Assembly: GCA_020746105.1 (NCBI GenBank)
Contig: CM036620.1
Coordinates: 40,823,206 to 40,887,205 of the forward strand
DNA: 64,000 bases
DNA from: Trogon surrucura
Taxonomy: Eukaryota > Chordata > Aves > Trogoniformes > Trogonidae
Direction of reading: 5' to 3'
The notes under the pieces were generated by a model, which was not told where the DNA came from, made no database searches, and saw nothing but the letters and a program-made list of their open reading frames with translations. The position numbers and the translations under genes were made by a program. Below, piece by piece: positions 1-12,800 of the stretch. Each line of letters starts with the position of its first letter. Within the stretch, counting starts at the first letter, position 1.

Positions 1-317
1 ATTAGTACTTCCAAATAGCTTTTTTTATTCTCTGAAAACATACATTTCAGTATTCATTGAAGGAATTAAAATCAGTACAAATTCAAAGAATTAGACATGA
101 CAGCATTAGACAGGACAGCGAAGAGTCCTGAGGGAATGGTTCTTCCCAGTTTTGCAAAATACTGTGGGAAACCTGTGGGAAATAACTGATCACTGAGGTT
201 TTTTTCTAGTTTCATGTATCCTTTCATACATTTCCCAAGAGATAAACATGTTTTATATACTATCTAAATGGAAGAAGGAATAGCTTGATTTATTTATATT
301 TGTTTTTTGAAAAATTA

Positions 318-541
318 GATTTGGAATCCTTTGAGCAGTCAAAGCAAAAGTGGAAACTCTAAAAATCAGAGTTCCTAAATTACCACCATCCCAAACTGAA
401 CTGGATATCTGTCTAATAGCCAATGACATCACTGACAGGGTCCGGAAAAGCTTTAAGTATCCAGATCAAAATCAGCCATTTATTATACCAAAAAAACCCA
501 GAGTTTGTTAAAGATATTGTATTAGAGAAAATAAGATGACT
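318..541 (+). pseudogene. Decayed coding-like fragment, product unknown
   Basis: This stretch reads as three short open pieces in two frames. The first starts at 318 (begins DLESFEQSKQKWK). The middle, from 359, is the longest at about 48 codons and contains LPPSQTELDICL and the charged run ITDRVRKSFKYP. The third resumes the first frame at 501 (begins EFVKDIVLEK) and stops at 537-539. Leaving the first frame and returning to it needs two compensating shifts, at about 357 and about 500, the second next to an A7 run. The composition is protein-like, unlike the surrounding DNA. A weak AG acceptor precedes 318. It may be an ancient exon gone to ruin or a retrocopy fragment. I do not recognise the protein. 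Chance coding-like sequence remains possible. Confidence 0.3.
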
Positions 542-764
542 GTAATTTTGTATACCAGAGTATCTCATCAAGAGAATAATTATCATTTATACATTACTTT
601 GTAATTTTTTCCCCAGATTTTTTAATATGATTTATGTATAGAATTCATATTGCCATGAATTACAGTTTTGAGTTGCCATTTCCCTGGTGGCTTTGAATGT
701 TTTATCTGAGCTGTCCTTGTCACTCTTCAAACATACTTACTGAATATTCTTTTTCTTTTTTTAG

Positions 765-828
765 TTAGAAGTGTTGCAGCAGGAGAAACTATGAAAACCT
801 CAGAAGAACACACACACTTGTGTGAAAA
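765..828 (+). CDS. Candidate internal exon (64 bp), unknown gene
   Basis: A strong pyrimidine tract and AG at 763-764 precede this segment, and a near-consensus donor (GTAAGTG) follows at 829. Only one of the three frames is open across it: two leading bases, 20 codons (starting RSVAAGETMKT, ending THLCE), then two trailing bases. The other two frames hit a stop. The trailing AA would be completed by the first base (G) of the candidate exon at 24014 to give lysine, so the two are phase-compatible. The inferred product is hydrophilic and rich in Glu, Lys and Thr, with no domain I recognise. It could also be an alternatively used or non-coding exon, or a chance match to splice signals. Confidence 0.35.
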
Positions 829-3800
829 GTAAGTGTTTGTATGTTAGAATCTTTGCGTTTAATCTGAGTTTATGTACCACTTTTGTAATATATGGGGTAT
901 TAGACACTGATTTATTACCATTTCTCTAATTCCCCTGCAGTTTTACCATGGCCAGATTATATCCTTAGGTAAAACTGAAGCGTCAGGTGATTAGTGCACT
1001 ATTACACCTTTTCACTGGATGGTAATGTAAAGTGTCTATAAACCTACCTGTTAAGAAGTCAATACAGACTAAACCAGCAGTTACCTTGGGGTTTTGCTAT
1101 TCCTACGTTGGCAATTACATGTCACATTAAAGACTTTTTTTAAGCCAAATTTCAAATACCTATCAAAGGACGTGTTTTTCCGCAGAAGGATCAAAAAGAG
1201 CTTATTTTTCACTCTTACCAACCGATGCCAGTTTATTGCAGAAAATGTACGTCACAAACGAGCTGAGACAAGCTAAACAAACCTCTCAAGATCTGGGACA
1301 TGGCCTTCACTCTCAATGTGTGCATGATCCTTTGTACAAGCCTGAACGAAATTCATTATGTCATCTCTGCTCCATGAGGCTAGAGAAAGCAGAAACATTA
1401 GCATCACTGAACTGTCAAAAAGCAGACTTATTTGCAAGTGTTGAATTTGAAGCAAGAAGGGAACGTTCCGCACAGGTTCACCAGCTTGCCTGACGGAGAC
1501 ATGCTTGAGATGTGGGCCAAACAAGTCTCAGGCATCGCAGCTTAAAGGACGCATTTCACAGCACTTCATGGCTCAACTTTTTCTAGGTTTCTGTCATGTT
1601 TCAGAGCAGTATGTGGTGGAGGGGATGGTACAGAAGAACCACCTCTGAATTCAGTGAAAGTAGGATTGTGCCTGTTGCATCACTTAAGTGTTTGACTATG
1701 GGCAATGACAGTTAACAGAAACTACAGCTGATAGTTCTAGGTTTTAAAAGATCCTGCAGCAAACAACGCAAAATGCTATCAGTTTCAATAACCAGTCATT
1801 GCATACCTGCATCACAAGATCTTTTCCTTGGCCTTCTGATGGTTGTCTGTGAAACCATCAGCCTGTGAAAGGACTGAGGTGGCCAATTCAATTCTTTTAA
1901 AAGAAGTTCTGAAATGTCTGTTCAGCTAAAGCACAACATAATTTGAACAATTCCTTTATCATTTCCTTTTTTGGGAGTTGTTTTGGGGCTTTTTTTGGCC
2001 AGTCTGTGCTGTATCTGCTTCACGGTGCCAGGCCACTGCTTATTTAGAAAAACAAATACAAATACAAAAAGAATGTGTGGAGAAGCAAGGTGCTTTTTAA
2101 TTAATGCTCTGGGACAGTTCCCATAGCAAGATGCCAAAACAGTCTCTTACTGTGAACATATTCTGGTGTTCATTTATTAGGAAAACCTTTGACTAAAAAA
2201 GGATAACTCTTTGGAGGGTTTGAACCTGGACTGTACTTCAGTGGTTTTCCCTGCAAGATGAGAATGATATTCTTTTCTTTCTTCCATTTTTTGTTTATAT
2301 AAATAACAAATAAAATCATAAGTACATTTATAATGAGATTATATGGTTCAGGCTTTTGTGTATGAACTTCTATATTGTAGCTTGATCGCACAAATGACCT
2401 TCTTTTAAGAAATGTGAATTTTAAGAAATGTGAATGTTTTCAGAGTGCAATCAGTCTCTGCAAAAAATGTTGCAAAAGAATCTTGCAAAAGAACCTTAGT
2501 CTCTGTGTAAATACAGAACATACTAGCTAACCATTGTGAAGTTCAGAATTCATTAATTTTGGATTTCACAAAGTCAATGCTGCTTTAGTAAAATGTGACT
2601 AAGAAAATAGTTTAATAGTATTTTAAATGTAGTTTGTCTTTCTGCTAGATATAAACAAAATTTTTAAAATTTAAAGCAAAAGAAATTGAAAATCCTATTT
2701 GAAATCCAATTCTTAAAAACATTGAACAACATTGACATGAGTTTTCCCTAGCTACTTTTACCTGCTTTCTGTTCTTGCAAACTGTTCTCTAGTTCAGATA
2801 TTATTTCTCGTATTTCCAATAGTTAATATGTGTCTCCTGAGGTTGGATGTGGATTCAGCTATTCCCATCTACTTCATAAAGCATACAATTAAGGCTGTAT
2901 CTCATTTCTAAAACTCATTTATTCTTTGGAAGAATTTTGAGCCTCTACTAATCAGTAAATGTAGCAAAAAAATTGATGCAGTACTTATCACAGAGAAAAG
3001 AATGTCAGCTAGATATGACGACCTGGACAAATTTTGTTTCACCTGGGATCTTTCACAAAACGCCATTCCTTGATTGCTTCCACTTATTTCTGCTCTCATA
3101 TGACCTCTTTCCGGTCCTTCTCAGTCTTTCCTTTCTGCTGGTGCTTCTCACCTCCTTTCAGTTTTCTTCTATTGTTTTTTTGCTGGGCTTCTCTTGAAAT
3201 ATTTGGTGTTCGTAATAATGTGGATTAACAATTAACGCACGTTACTGTATGAATGCTTACTATGCATGTAGCTTAATTGATATTTGTAATATTAATAGAT
3301 CAGGATACAATCACAATGATGGGACTTTCTGAGCACAATTTACATAACACAATTTTTCTTTATCTAGTGTAATTAACTGAGCATTACTCCATATATCCAT
3401 ACGTCGTCTGTTTCAGCAAAAATGAAGACACTGAAAACTTAAAATTAGACTAACAAAAGCCATCATGCAGTTAGTCAAATCTAAAAACTGTAAAGCAAAA
3501 CAGGAGGTAGTAGCTTGTTATTTCTTTGCACTAAGTAGACATTTGGGTTAGAATGGGGATGTGAATAATCTGTGGGTTTAAATTTTGCTGGAGCTGCCAA
3601 AAACTCTTGAAGATGAGACATGGTTTTTATCCTGAAAAAAATATATCGTGAAAATCAGAAATAAACTAGATATAAAACTAGAAAAGTAGATGTACCTTTT
3701 AAACAGCTAAATGAAGGTAATGCACATCAAGGTCAACAGGGAAGGATAATTAATCCTGTTACTGAGTTTACCATTCAACACATTCTTGTAGGGAAGTTAG

Positions 3801-6800
3801 GGTGCAAAAACTTATGCAGTTTTTAAATCATGACCACAAATTTACACCCTAGCAATCTAGCAACAGAAATAACTTTATTTTGGTTGTCTGTAGGTCTAGA
3901 AAAATGACCTTGCTTAGAGCTGTGAAATAGAAAACTGAATCTCTGATAGCTTTAGCTTCAAAGGTTTGATATCTGAAAAGAAGTTCTGTATAAACCCGTG
4001 TTAAGTTTTACACAGGCATTGGAACTACTTTACTGAAATAAGATAAACAGTGATTCCTGAGTGTGACACAGAAATAACACTATGAAGACACTAAGAAAAT
4101 AACTTGAGTGAAATAAGAGAATAGGGGAAAAAAACCCACTAGAACTAAAATTGAAAAATAAGAAAGAAAATACATCAACTACGGTGTATCTGGAAAAAAT
4201 GTGCACAAGTGAAGGCTATGCTTCTTAAAGCATATGTTTTTTGATGCACTAGATGTTCTTAACATTTAAGTCACACAAGAGAGACCAACTATAAACATAT
4301 GATACAAAAGTTGGAGAAGTATGGCACTGCATGTATAAATGTAGGTTTCAGAAATTTATCTTATAAGTAGGGCATCATTCTGACAGTCAAGCTTGTGCTG
4401 AGACCTTCCAAATTCTACCCTAACACTAGTTTCATAAGTAAAGCTCAGATGGAGAACTAAACTGAGAGTATAATTTAGTGGGCATGAGATTGCATGGTTT
4501 GCAGATAAGAGTGATCTTACGTTCTACCATCACAAACTAACCAAAAAAAGATTGAAAGTAACAAAGCAATGATTAGAGAAAAGTTCTAGAATCAGACTGA
4601 GCTGAATTTGACATTGCTAATTTATAGAGTAACAACAGCAAAATATGTTTCAATGCTCACAGATTTTTTTTACGGGGAAACTGGGAATTTTAATGCCTGT
4701 AATAGATGCTGATGTTAGAAGAACTGAGAAATTACAACATATAAAGACTCAGAGTAAGACTGGAAAAAAAAATCCCTGAAATCACTTTGCTTTTTCAAAA
4801 TGACACAATTCCAATCTATGATGGATTTTTTTTGTAGGGGTATGACACAAAGGTGTCACTTTGAAATTGATAATCTAAGTCACTCCTAAAATAGGGAAAA
4901 AACAGTGTGTTGAATCTTAAGTCACATGGGATACTGGAAAGAAAGGGTATGGTGAATTACCAAGTAGGTAAACAGTATCATTTCTGAGAGGGGATTTTAA
5001 TATGCAGCCTTTGTTTCCCCTCCTGTTTCAGAAAAGGTCAATGTTTCTGAACAGAAGTAAAAAATGCCTTGTAAGACAGCTGAGACCCTCCTAACACTGC
5101 CTGAAAGTGATTGTGCTTCTCTTGACAGCAGTAAGTATGGGTGACAGACAGTCTTATGCTTTTCAGAGGTTAAATGGCATTAATAAACAGTCAGTGGATA
5201 GATTACAAATATTTGGAATCATACAGCAGAGTTCTGTAAATTGTTATTGTCTTCTTTGCCTGGAAAAGACAGTTGTGAAATTAAAACTTATGTGCCAGTT
5301 TCAATGAGTGCCCTAAAAGCCTTAATTCCATATAAATCTCATATTTTATGCTTGTTACATCTGTCCTGGTATCTTGTTTGGCTTAGGGAGTGTGAGCTTG
5401 AGACTGCAGAAGCTCATGGACTGTTTGGTAGCTATGGGTCAAACTGATCATCGGGTAGGAAGTGCATTTCTTATGAGGATGTTGGTTCTAGACTGATTTC
5501 GTACTCGGAAACAAAGCTCATGTTGTATGAGATACATGTCCTTGCTAAACAATAATAAGAGCCAAAATCCCATAAGCTAGAGCTCTTTGATACCAGCAAT
5601 AGCATCCATCATTCTGGGCACGATTAACTGAATTTCTTTAAGGAAAATAGTACATTTCCTACATTCCTGCCCACTGCAAGAGGTAAACAGTAAGGATTTC
5701 AAGTAGCAATTTGCTCTGTGGAGACTCCGGTGAGGTGGTCCACTCTGCAGTTAGGAAGGGACCAGACTCATCCAGGTCTGTAGAAGCTGAGGCAAACTCC
5801 TGACTAAGTATGGCTTGTACTCCTCGTGTTCACAAGAAGATGAATGTCTGAGCTAATTCATGCGGTTTCCTAGAGATTTAGGTTTCGACAGAGTGCCTTA
5901 CACACAGCTGTGGTGTCTCATCAAAGCTAGTCCCTGCTCCCTGTGCTGCATAAACCAATCTCTACCATAACTTCACTCAATTCCCCTCTCGTCTTCCTCC
6001 TCCTTTCTACCTGCTACAGAGAAGTGTGATGTGTTAATTACCTAATTAACACATCTTCTTTGTAATTAACCTGCTTTCCCTTTATTCTGACTATCCACAC
6101 CAGAAAGAAGGATGTCAGGTGGATCAATTTACAGCAATCTAAGCTGTTTACAAACATATAGGCAGTTTAAGACAAACAGTACGTTAAAAAGATCTCAGTA
6201 GGGAAACAAGTTTTATTACCAGCTCCTGAGGTAGTAAAAAATGATATTTTCATTAGAATAATATCTATGCTGTACTCTCTAATGCCCAACTTGGGAAAAG
6301 CTGAGGAGAGTTTGCTAGAAAAAAAAATTGGGAAAACATGCCCCTCTGGGCATGGGAAGAGGAAAAGATTGGTCTGAAACAATCACCTGCTGGAAGGGTG
6401 CGGGAGCAGAGAGAATGTTTCCTTTGGGTGAGGCATCAGTCATTCTCTCCTGCTTGGAGGTGTTGCTTTCTGCAAGTGGATCTCCTGGGAAAAATCCTGC
6501 TGAAAGGTCATTAGGAGTAAGAGGTTTTCAGGCGTAGGCTATAGCTTTGTTCTGTTTGATTTAGGATTTAATTTTTATGGTTGTGAGAGTAACAAAACAT
6601 TTTTAAACAACTAAGGCTAATCCAAAAAAAAAAAAAAAAAGAGTTATGTATTGCTATAAAATACTGTTAGTGCTTTGTTTTTAAGTGAAAGATCTCCTGA
6701 GCAGAATCCAAAACCTGGTAAAACTATTCAGTGTAAAGATGTATTTTAAATTCATTCCCTCTCCACAGCATAGGTGAGCTACTTACAGAGGCTCAAAGTT

Positions 6801-9800
6801 TTAATTATGTCAACTTTGGAACTCTGATGTAGAGGGATTTGTTGACAGTTCTCCTTTAAGAGGAAACATTAGAGAAGGGAAAAGGGGAGTAGTTACATTT
6901 TTGTGATGCTAATGGTAGCTGATTATAGTGAGAAGTCTAGTCTGGAGTATTTTGCATATCTTATCTGGTTAATGTTTCATGAAAACATATAAACAGCCTT
7001 GACATCTGGTGCGTCTGTTTGTAGGTAAGTTATATTCTTTTTCCTCTCATAATTGTATGTGTTCTCATTTTACATGGTCTTTCTAACAACTGAGTTACTA
7101 CATAAAAGCACTTGATAATATTTTCCCATGCACTGTTTAGAAGAAATAAGAGGCCATTAACATGGCTTTATGTGTAGCTTTATTCTGAAGACATTCTACG
7201 AACACTTTCAAGCAGTAAGAATCACAGAGAAACAAAATTTAAAAAAAAAGCCACACTAGTTTCTTATATGATATTTGTTTTAGGTGGGAGATTGTATGGG
7301 CTGTCTATTCAGTGCTGTCAGTATTGAGGTGTTTGTGGACACACACCAAAGAAAAATTTTCAGCACTTCAGAAACTATTATGGTAAAGAAATGCAGGCAA
7401 CAATGACAATTTGGAGCGTTTTAAGTGTGCTGAGTTAGATGAGCAGGGATTTCCAGAACTATAAATTCTGACTTAAGTGGCTATCCTCTGTCTAAGTCAT
7501 GCTTCAGATACTGAAATCTTATTTTAAATCAGGCTACGAAAGCTTAGGTAGGAGGGGTATAAACTCAGAAGTGTAATAGTTCTATATTCATTGAGTGCAG
7601 TGAAGAACAGCAGAACCAAACATTTATTTATCTTTTTTCCTCACCTCTCTACCTTTTTCTTAAGTGAGAGTTGAGTTTAAAAAAACTTTCAGAAAGTTTT
7701 TTCAGCTTACTTCTACAATTTGGCCAGTGTTCAAATGCAATGCAGTAATTAACTCATCCTCAAATCAGGTGATTTTTTTCACATCTTTCCTAAAGATAAA
7801 ATTCTTTCTGTTGCAAATGAAATTTCAGGAGCACCCTCTTGAGTGCAGTGCTCACTGTTTGGTGATGCATGGCATCAAGGATGCAGCCCATATACTGCTG
7901 TGTGACTCACAGGGGAGAATGTCCTCAGTGTAAGGGGATGCTTTCAGCTTATCCTGCTTTTTGAATTTGAGTTCATTCGCTATAGTTATTCCTCCGGAAA
8001 CATGATCAACTTAAAAAATCAGTGCCCAAGACACCTTTGACAGAAATGGGTACTTAGCTGAAGGCAGGCAAAACCCCATGGCATTTTTTGCTTTCTTCTG
8101 CTGCAGTCATCCGTCTTGGCCAGAGCTTAAGAATGAGTCTGTAGATGTAAAGCGTTGCCTTATCTGTATGTCTGAAGAAGTAGTGAGGACAGGAATGTAG
8201 CTTGTCAAAAATTAGTTTGCATTATTCCAAACTTTTCTAGTTCCAGAACAAATACAAAGTGCCTTTTTGAGACTTGTCATCAGGAACTGACATTAATGAG
8301 TTCAGACACTCATTATGCTGCAGGACCTGCCTACTAACTCCCCTAACTGCAGGGAATGGATTTGTCCAAGCAAGACACTGTCCTCTGTGTGCTCTTTGAA
8401 AGTGCATCTGTATGACTCTGAAGGTCCTTACCAGCTCTGGGCGGTGTGGCGCTAAGAGCTGCAGTCTTTGGAGATGCTGGGGGCATGCAGTAGGTTTTGA
8501 TACCGACTCCTTTGTTTGTTAGGAAGTATCTGTACCTTTGAATCCTAGCTAAGGGCTGGCTGCCTCCAGACAGGAAGAAATTGGCTTCCTGGTGTTCCTC
8601 TAGGGATGCTATCTACCTTACAGCTCTTCTTCTGTGTTCTTCAAAGCAGCATTAGGAATTTTCATTCATACCAGCACAAACAATGTTCATTGAAGACAGT
8701 GGGGGCCCCACACCAGTGCTATGTCCTGCTATCTTTAAAGTCAGCATCACAAAGTAACCATGCGACACTTGAGAATGAGGTTCTCTGCAGGTCTTACAGT
8801 TATTTTTTGAGCACATTACTGCTCCAAAATGACAGGGAGAGATATTAGGAATGTATAGTTGTACACGCCTAAGTTAAAAAATCCTGACCAATAAAGAGTG
8901 AAATAAACTATTTGTTATATCCCAAGTAAGAGCCAACTAAATCACCTCTGATTATTCCTGACATCAGCCTCTGGGATTCCCTCTTTCCTCCTGAACTGTG
9001 TGCTGTAGAAAGAATTTACAAAATAGAAAGAATTGCCAACTGCTATTCGAATGATAAGTGGTGCATGCTAATTACATTTTATATGGTGATTAATTAAAAA
9101 TAACCATGCAAATGTCTAATTTAAGAGTCACTCAATTCACTAAGTCTTCAGACACTGCCTAGCTGCCCTAGGCATTTGGTGGTTAGGCAATTTATTCAAG
9201 CTTTCAAAATATTCTCAAAATGTCTAGGATAATGAAGGTTCTTGAAAAAGTTCCAGCTAGCTTGGAATATATAAACAGAGGTTTCAGAACAGTAAAATAG
9301 CACTGCATATATTTGCATTTTTGAGCCAAAGTACTCTGTGTATACTCAAAAATAAAGTGGGAAGGGAATAATGAAGATTCTAAATAATCTGAACATTTAG
9401 TTGTGGTGCATAGTGGACTAATCCATAGATTAATTGGCTGAAGAAAATCAAATATAATCTTAGTTAGATCCAACTTCTTTTTTTCTTTAAATAGAAAACT
9501 TTCAATACACAGGTGGACAGGGACTTTGCCTTGTTCACATATAAACATAATTGTGTCAGGAGAGCTATGTCATAAGTACGATGTGGTTCAAATATAGTTA
9601 ATTTTTATCAGTAGAATATGCAATTTGCAGAACAGATTACAATGACCTAGTGGATGGGAGACCAAAATATACAATGTGAAGAACATTTTCAGAAAGTAAT
9701 GAGTACAAATTCACAAAGTATAACTTACTATTTTTGCTACTAGAAAAATAATGTTAATACTTGAATTGTGATGTTAGGATCTCATTTCATATGCTGTTTT

Positions 9801-12800
9801 TTTGGTAGAATGTATATTGAATTTCATCAATAACAACAAAAAAATGAATTTCCAAGAAAAAACCCGCATTTCATTTCATGTTTCTGCTTGTGTAGGAAAC
9901 AGTACCGTAATTCCTACTGCCATGGTTATTCCTAGACAAAATACTTGCTTTTTCTGTGTAATACAAGAAAATATAGGCAATTCCACGGCATCATACTCTG
10001 ACAACATATCTTTTTTTTGTATTGTCTTTTTTTTTATTGTAAGTTACACACAGAGTAATTATTTTACTTTTTAATGTTTGAACACATAGCAGCTGCATAA
10101 AATCATGAACACTAGAGATGAAGAAGACATACTGTGGTAGGTTTTTTTTTAGCTATCCTTTATTCATACAAAACTTGTTTTTAAAAAGGAAATTTGGCAT
10201 GCTATCTATTTTATTTCTTTTTAATTCTAGTTGACTCAAGTGTTTCAAGTGGTGGGATTCAGGTTACTTCCTGCTGGCAGGCCCTATTGTAAAGGCACCA
10301 ACAGTGGAATCTCCGTGTGTCTATCAACACCCCTCTTTGTGTGTCTAGAAATTATGTTTGGTGTCTCTTATTCTGATATTTTCTTCAAATTAAAAGAGTT
10401 TCTTCTGTTTACTGATGACCTGTCAGTGGATGTGTCGATGTAGTTTGACACTTTACTAGGTAATACTTCAAATACTGTATTAATTATAGAGAAAAAATTA
10501 ATGAGTTCTGTCATTGCACAGTACCCTCTAGTTTCAAATGGAGATGCTTCTTCAATGAGCTAAGGTTCTGGGTTTTCATAAGCAGTGCATTCAATCCATA
10601 ATTCTTAAATTTTGAATGGAGTGCCAAAACACATTTATAGCTTTTTCTATATTTGCAAATGCATCTCAGAACCAGTTTTTGGACTCTTAATGATCAAAAA
10701 CTTTGTTTTCTGAAGTAGCTATTTTTTTCCAGTACAAATTAGCTATATAAAAATATTGTGGGTCTCACTCATAGCCCAGCAATTAAAGACAATTCCTTGT
10801 TTCTCCAGGATGTTGAATTAGAAATTAAATTACAAAACTATTTTCTTTTAAAACTTCCATCAAATAATAAAATAAGAGATGGAAAGCATAATACGTATTT
10901 TTAGCAAAATATTCTACTGCACTTCCATCTTTTGATTAAAGTCCTCCATGCTGAAAGTCCCCCAGGTTGGTTTTGTCATATTTATAATCAGAATCAGGTG
11001 TGATCTTAAGTCAAAGTCAATGACCGTCCATTGATTATCTCTAGTATGTAAAACTGAGGTATACTATTCTAGGTATTTCCATTTCTCCATGTTTTTCACA
11101 TGTTTTTTGGCCACTCGCAGGAGGTGTCATTGCTGCAGTCTCATAGGTATGTTTTTATTTTCACTTACTATTTGACAGATTTGCTCTCATCATGGAAACT
11201 ATTTCCTCGGAAGTTTGAACCATTGCTGAGAAACAACAAGAGTAAGGAATGGAGTTGCTGTTCGGGGCAGAGCACTATATGCTCAGCACTCTTGCAAACT
11301 TGTTACCCTTCTTCTTTTAGCCTATGCAATTATTACATGTCTGTTAACATATAAAGAATGTAAATGTAATGGGTGTTTATATTTCAGAACAGTAATGGCT
11401 CCATCTAATTCTTTGTGATTCTTTTGTTCTATACTTTATCTTCTGATTTTTTTTCTGAAGAATCTTAATAGAAAAAAATTCTGCAGAGAAAAATACCAAA
11501 ACATTTTCTAAGCTCATTCACCGTTTTTGCAGATCCAGTTACCATAACAACTTGAATTGTCTGTATAGTAATATTCTTTTATTATGAAACAAGGTGGGTT
11601 TTGTACACAAGATATTTTCATAAGCATTGTGACCTTCAAAACTAAAGATATTTAAAAAAATTTTCTGGGAAGTATTCCATAGTTTCACAGGAAAATATAT
11701 GAAGGGGATAATTTTTTTAAAATGAGGTTTTTATTTAGATAAAATGTAAAAACTTGTCCTCAGAAGTAACTGAAATTACATACTTACGTTGTGAGGCTAG
11801 CTACTAATACCCTACAAATTAATCTACTTTCGTACTCAATTAATTTGCTTATGAAAAGTAGAAACAGTAAAAAATGTAAGTTTAATTTTGTTTCTCACAC
11901 ATTTCTCTTCTCACAAGGGTGTTAGTTACCTGAACGCTGACCATTTTTGTTTACACATATAAGAACCTGATAACCAAAAAAAAAAATCGGGTTTTTAGGA
12001 AACACTTTCCATTTCAAAAAAAAATAATAATAAATGTGTAACTATAGTAAAATAAAGTCAATAATAAAAATATATAAATAATAACATATTATTTCATATA
12101 GTATTTATAAAATTAGCAGTTTGCCCTTTCTTACTCAGTCTGGTATAGGTTATAAGACAAATGTCTTAATTTTCTCTATTTTTTTTAGACCCAGTATATT
12201 GTAAGGATATTATATTTTTATACAAACATCTATCTGTTTTGTCCCTTTGTTTGTGGTTTTGGACTTGGGTTGTTGGAAAACTCCAGCCAATTCCTTATTC
12301 AGATGTCTTCCTTTCCTGTGTTAGTGATACCATTTCTGCAGTCGCAATGAGTGTTTGTAAATTTTCTGTGTAACATCACATAGTGACTGTAGAATATACT
12401 TGTCTTGATGTGAAAAGTATTTAACAAGTACAGTATTTCAATATTGAAGTTTTCTGGCATCTTTAGAGGATACTTCCTGCTTCAGTGTGACCAAGTCTAT
12501 ATCTTCCATAATGAAGCCACTATGCTAGTTCACTTATGTCTTGTTCATATGCAACTTTTTTGTTGGATTTTGTGTAGAAGACTACAATCACTACCCAGAC
12601 ACTCATTATTTGAGCAATTTTACGCTTATCTAATTATGAAAATATTGACCTATGCATATATAAGAATGCTGGAGGTCATTTAATGCTGTGATCATTTAAT
12701 GCTGTAATTTAAAAATCTGCAAGAGACTTCATTTTCTAGAAAGCTGGCAAGGCATATATGTTATAAAGAATTTCCAAATTATTTTCAGTTGCTTTCTGTT

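Noticed and set aside
9204..9548. 114-codon minus-strand frame
   Set aside because: Phe/Lys/Leu-rich random composition typical of AT-rich DNA; no domain.
10231..10443. Open segment after a T-rich acceptor
   Set aside because: No donor at a plausible distance, and the frame choice is ambiguous.
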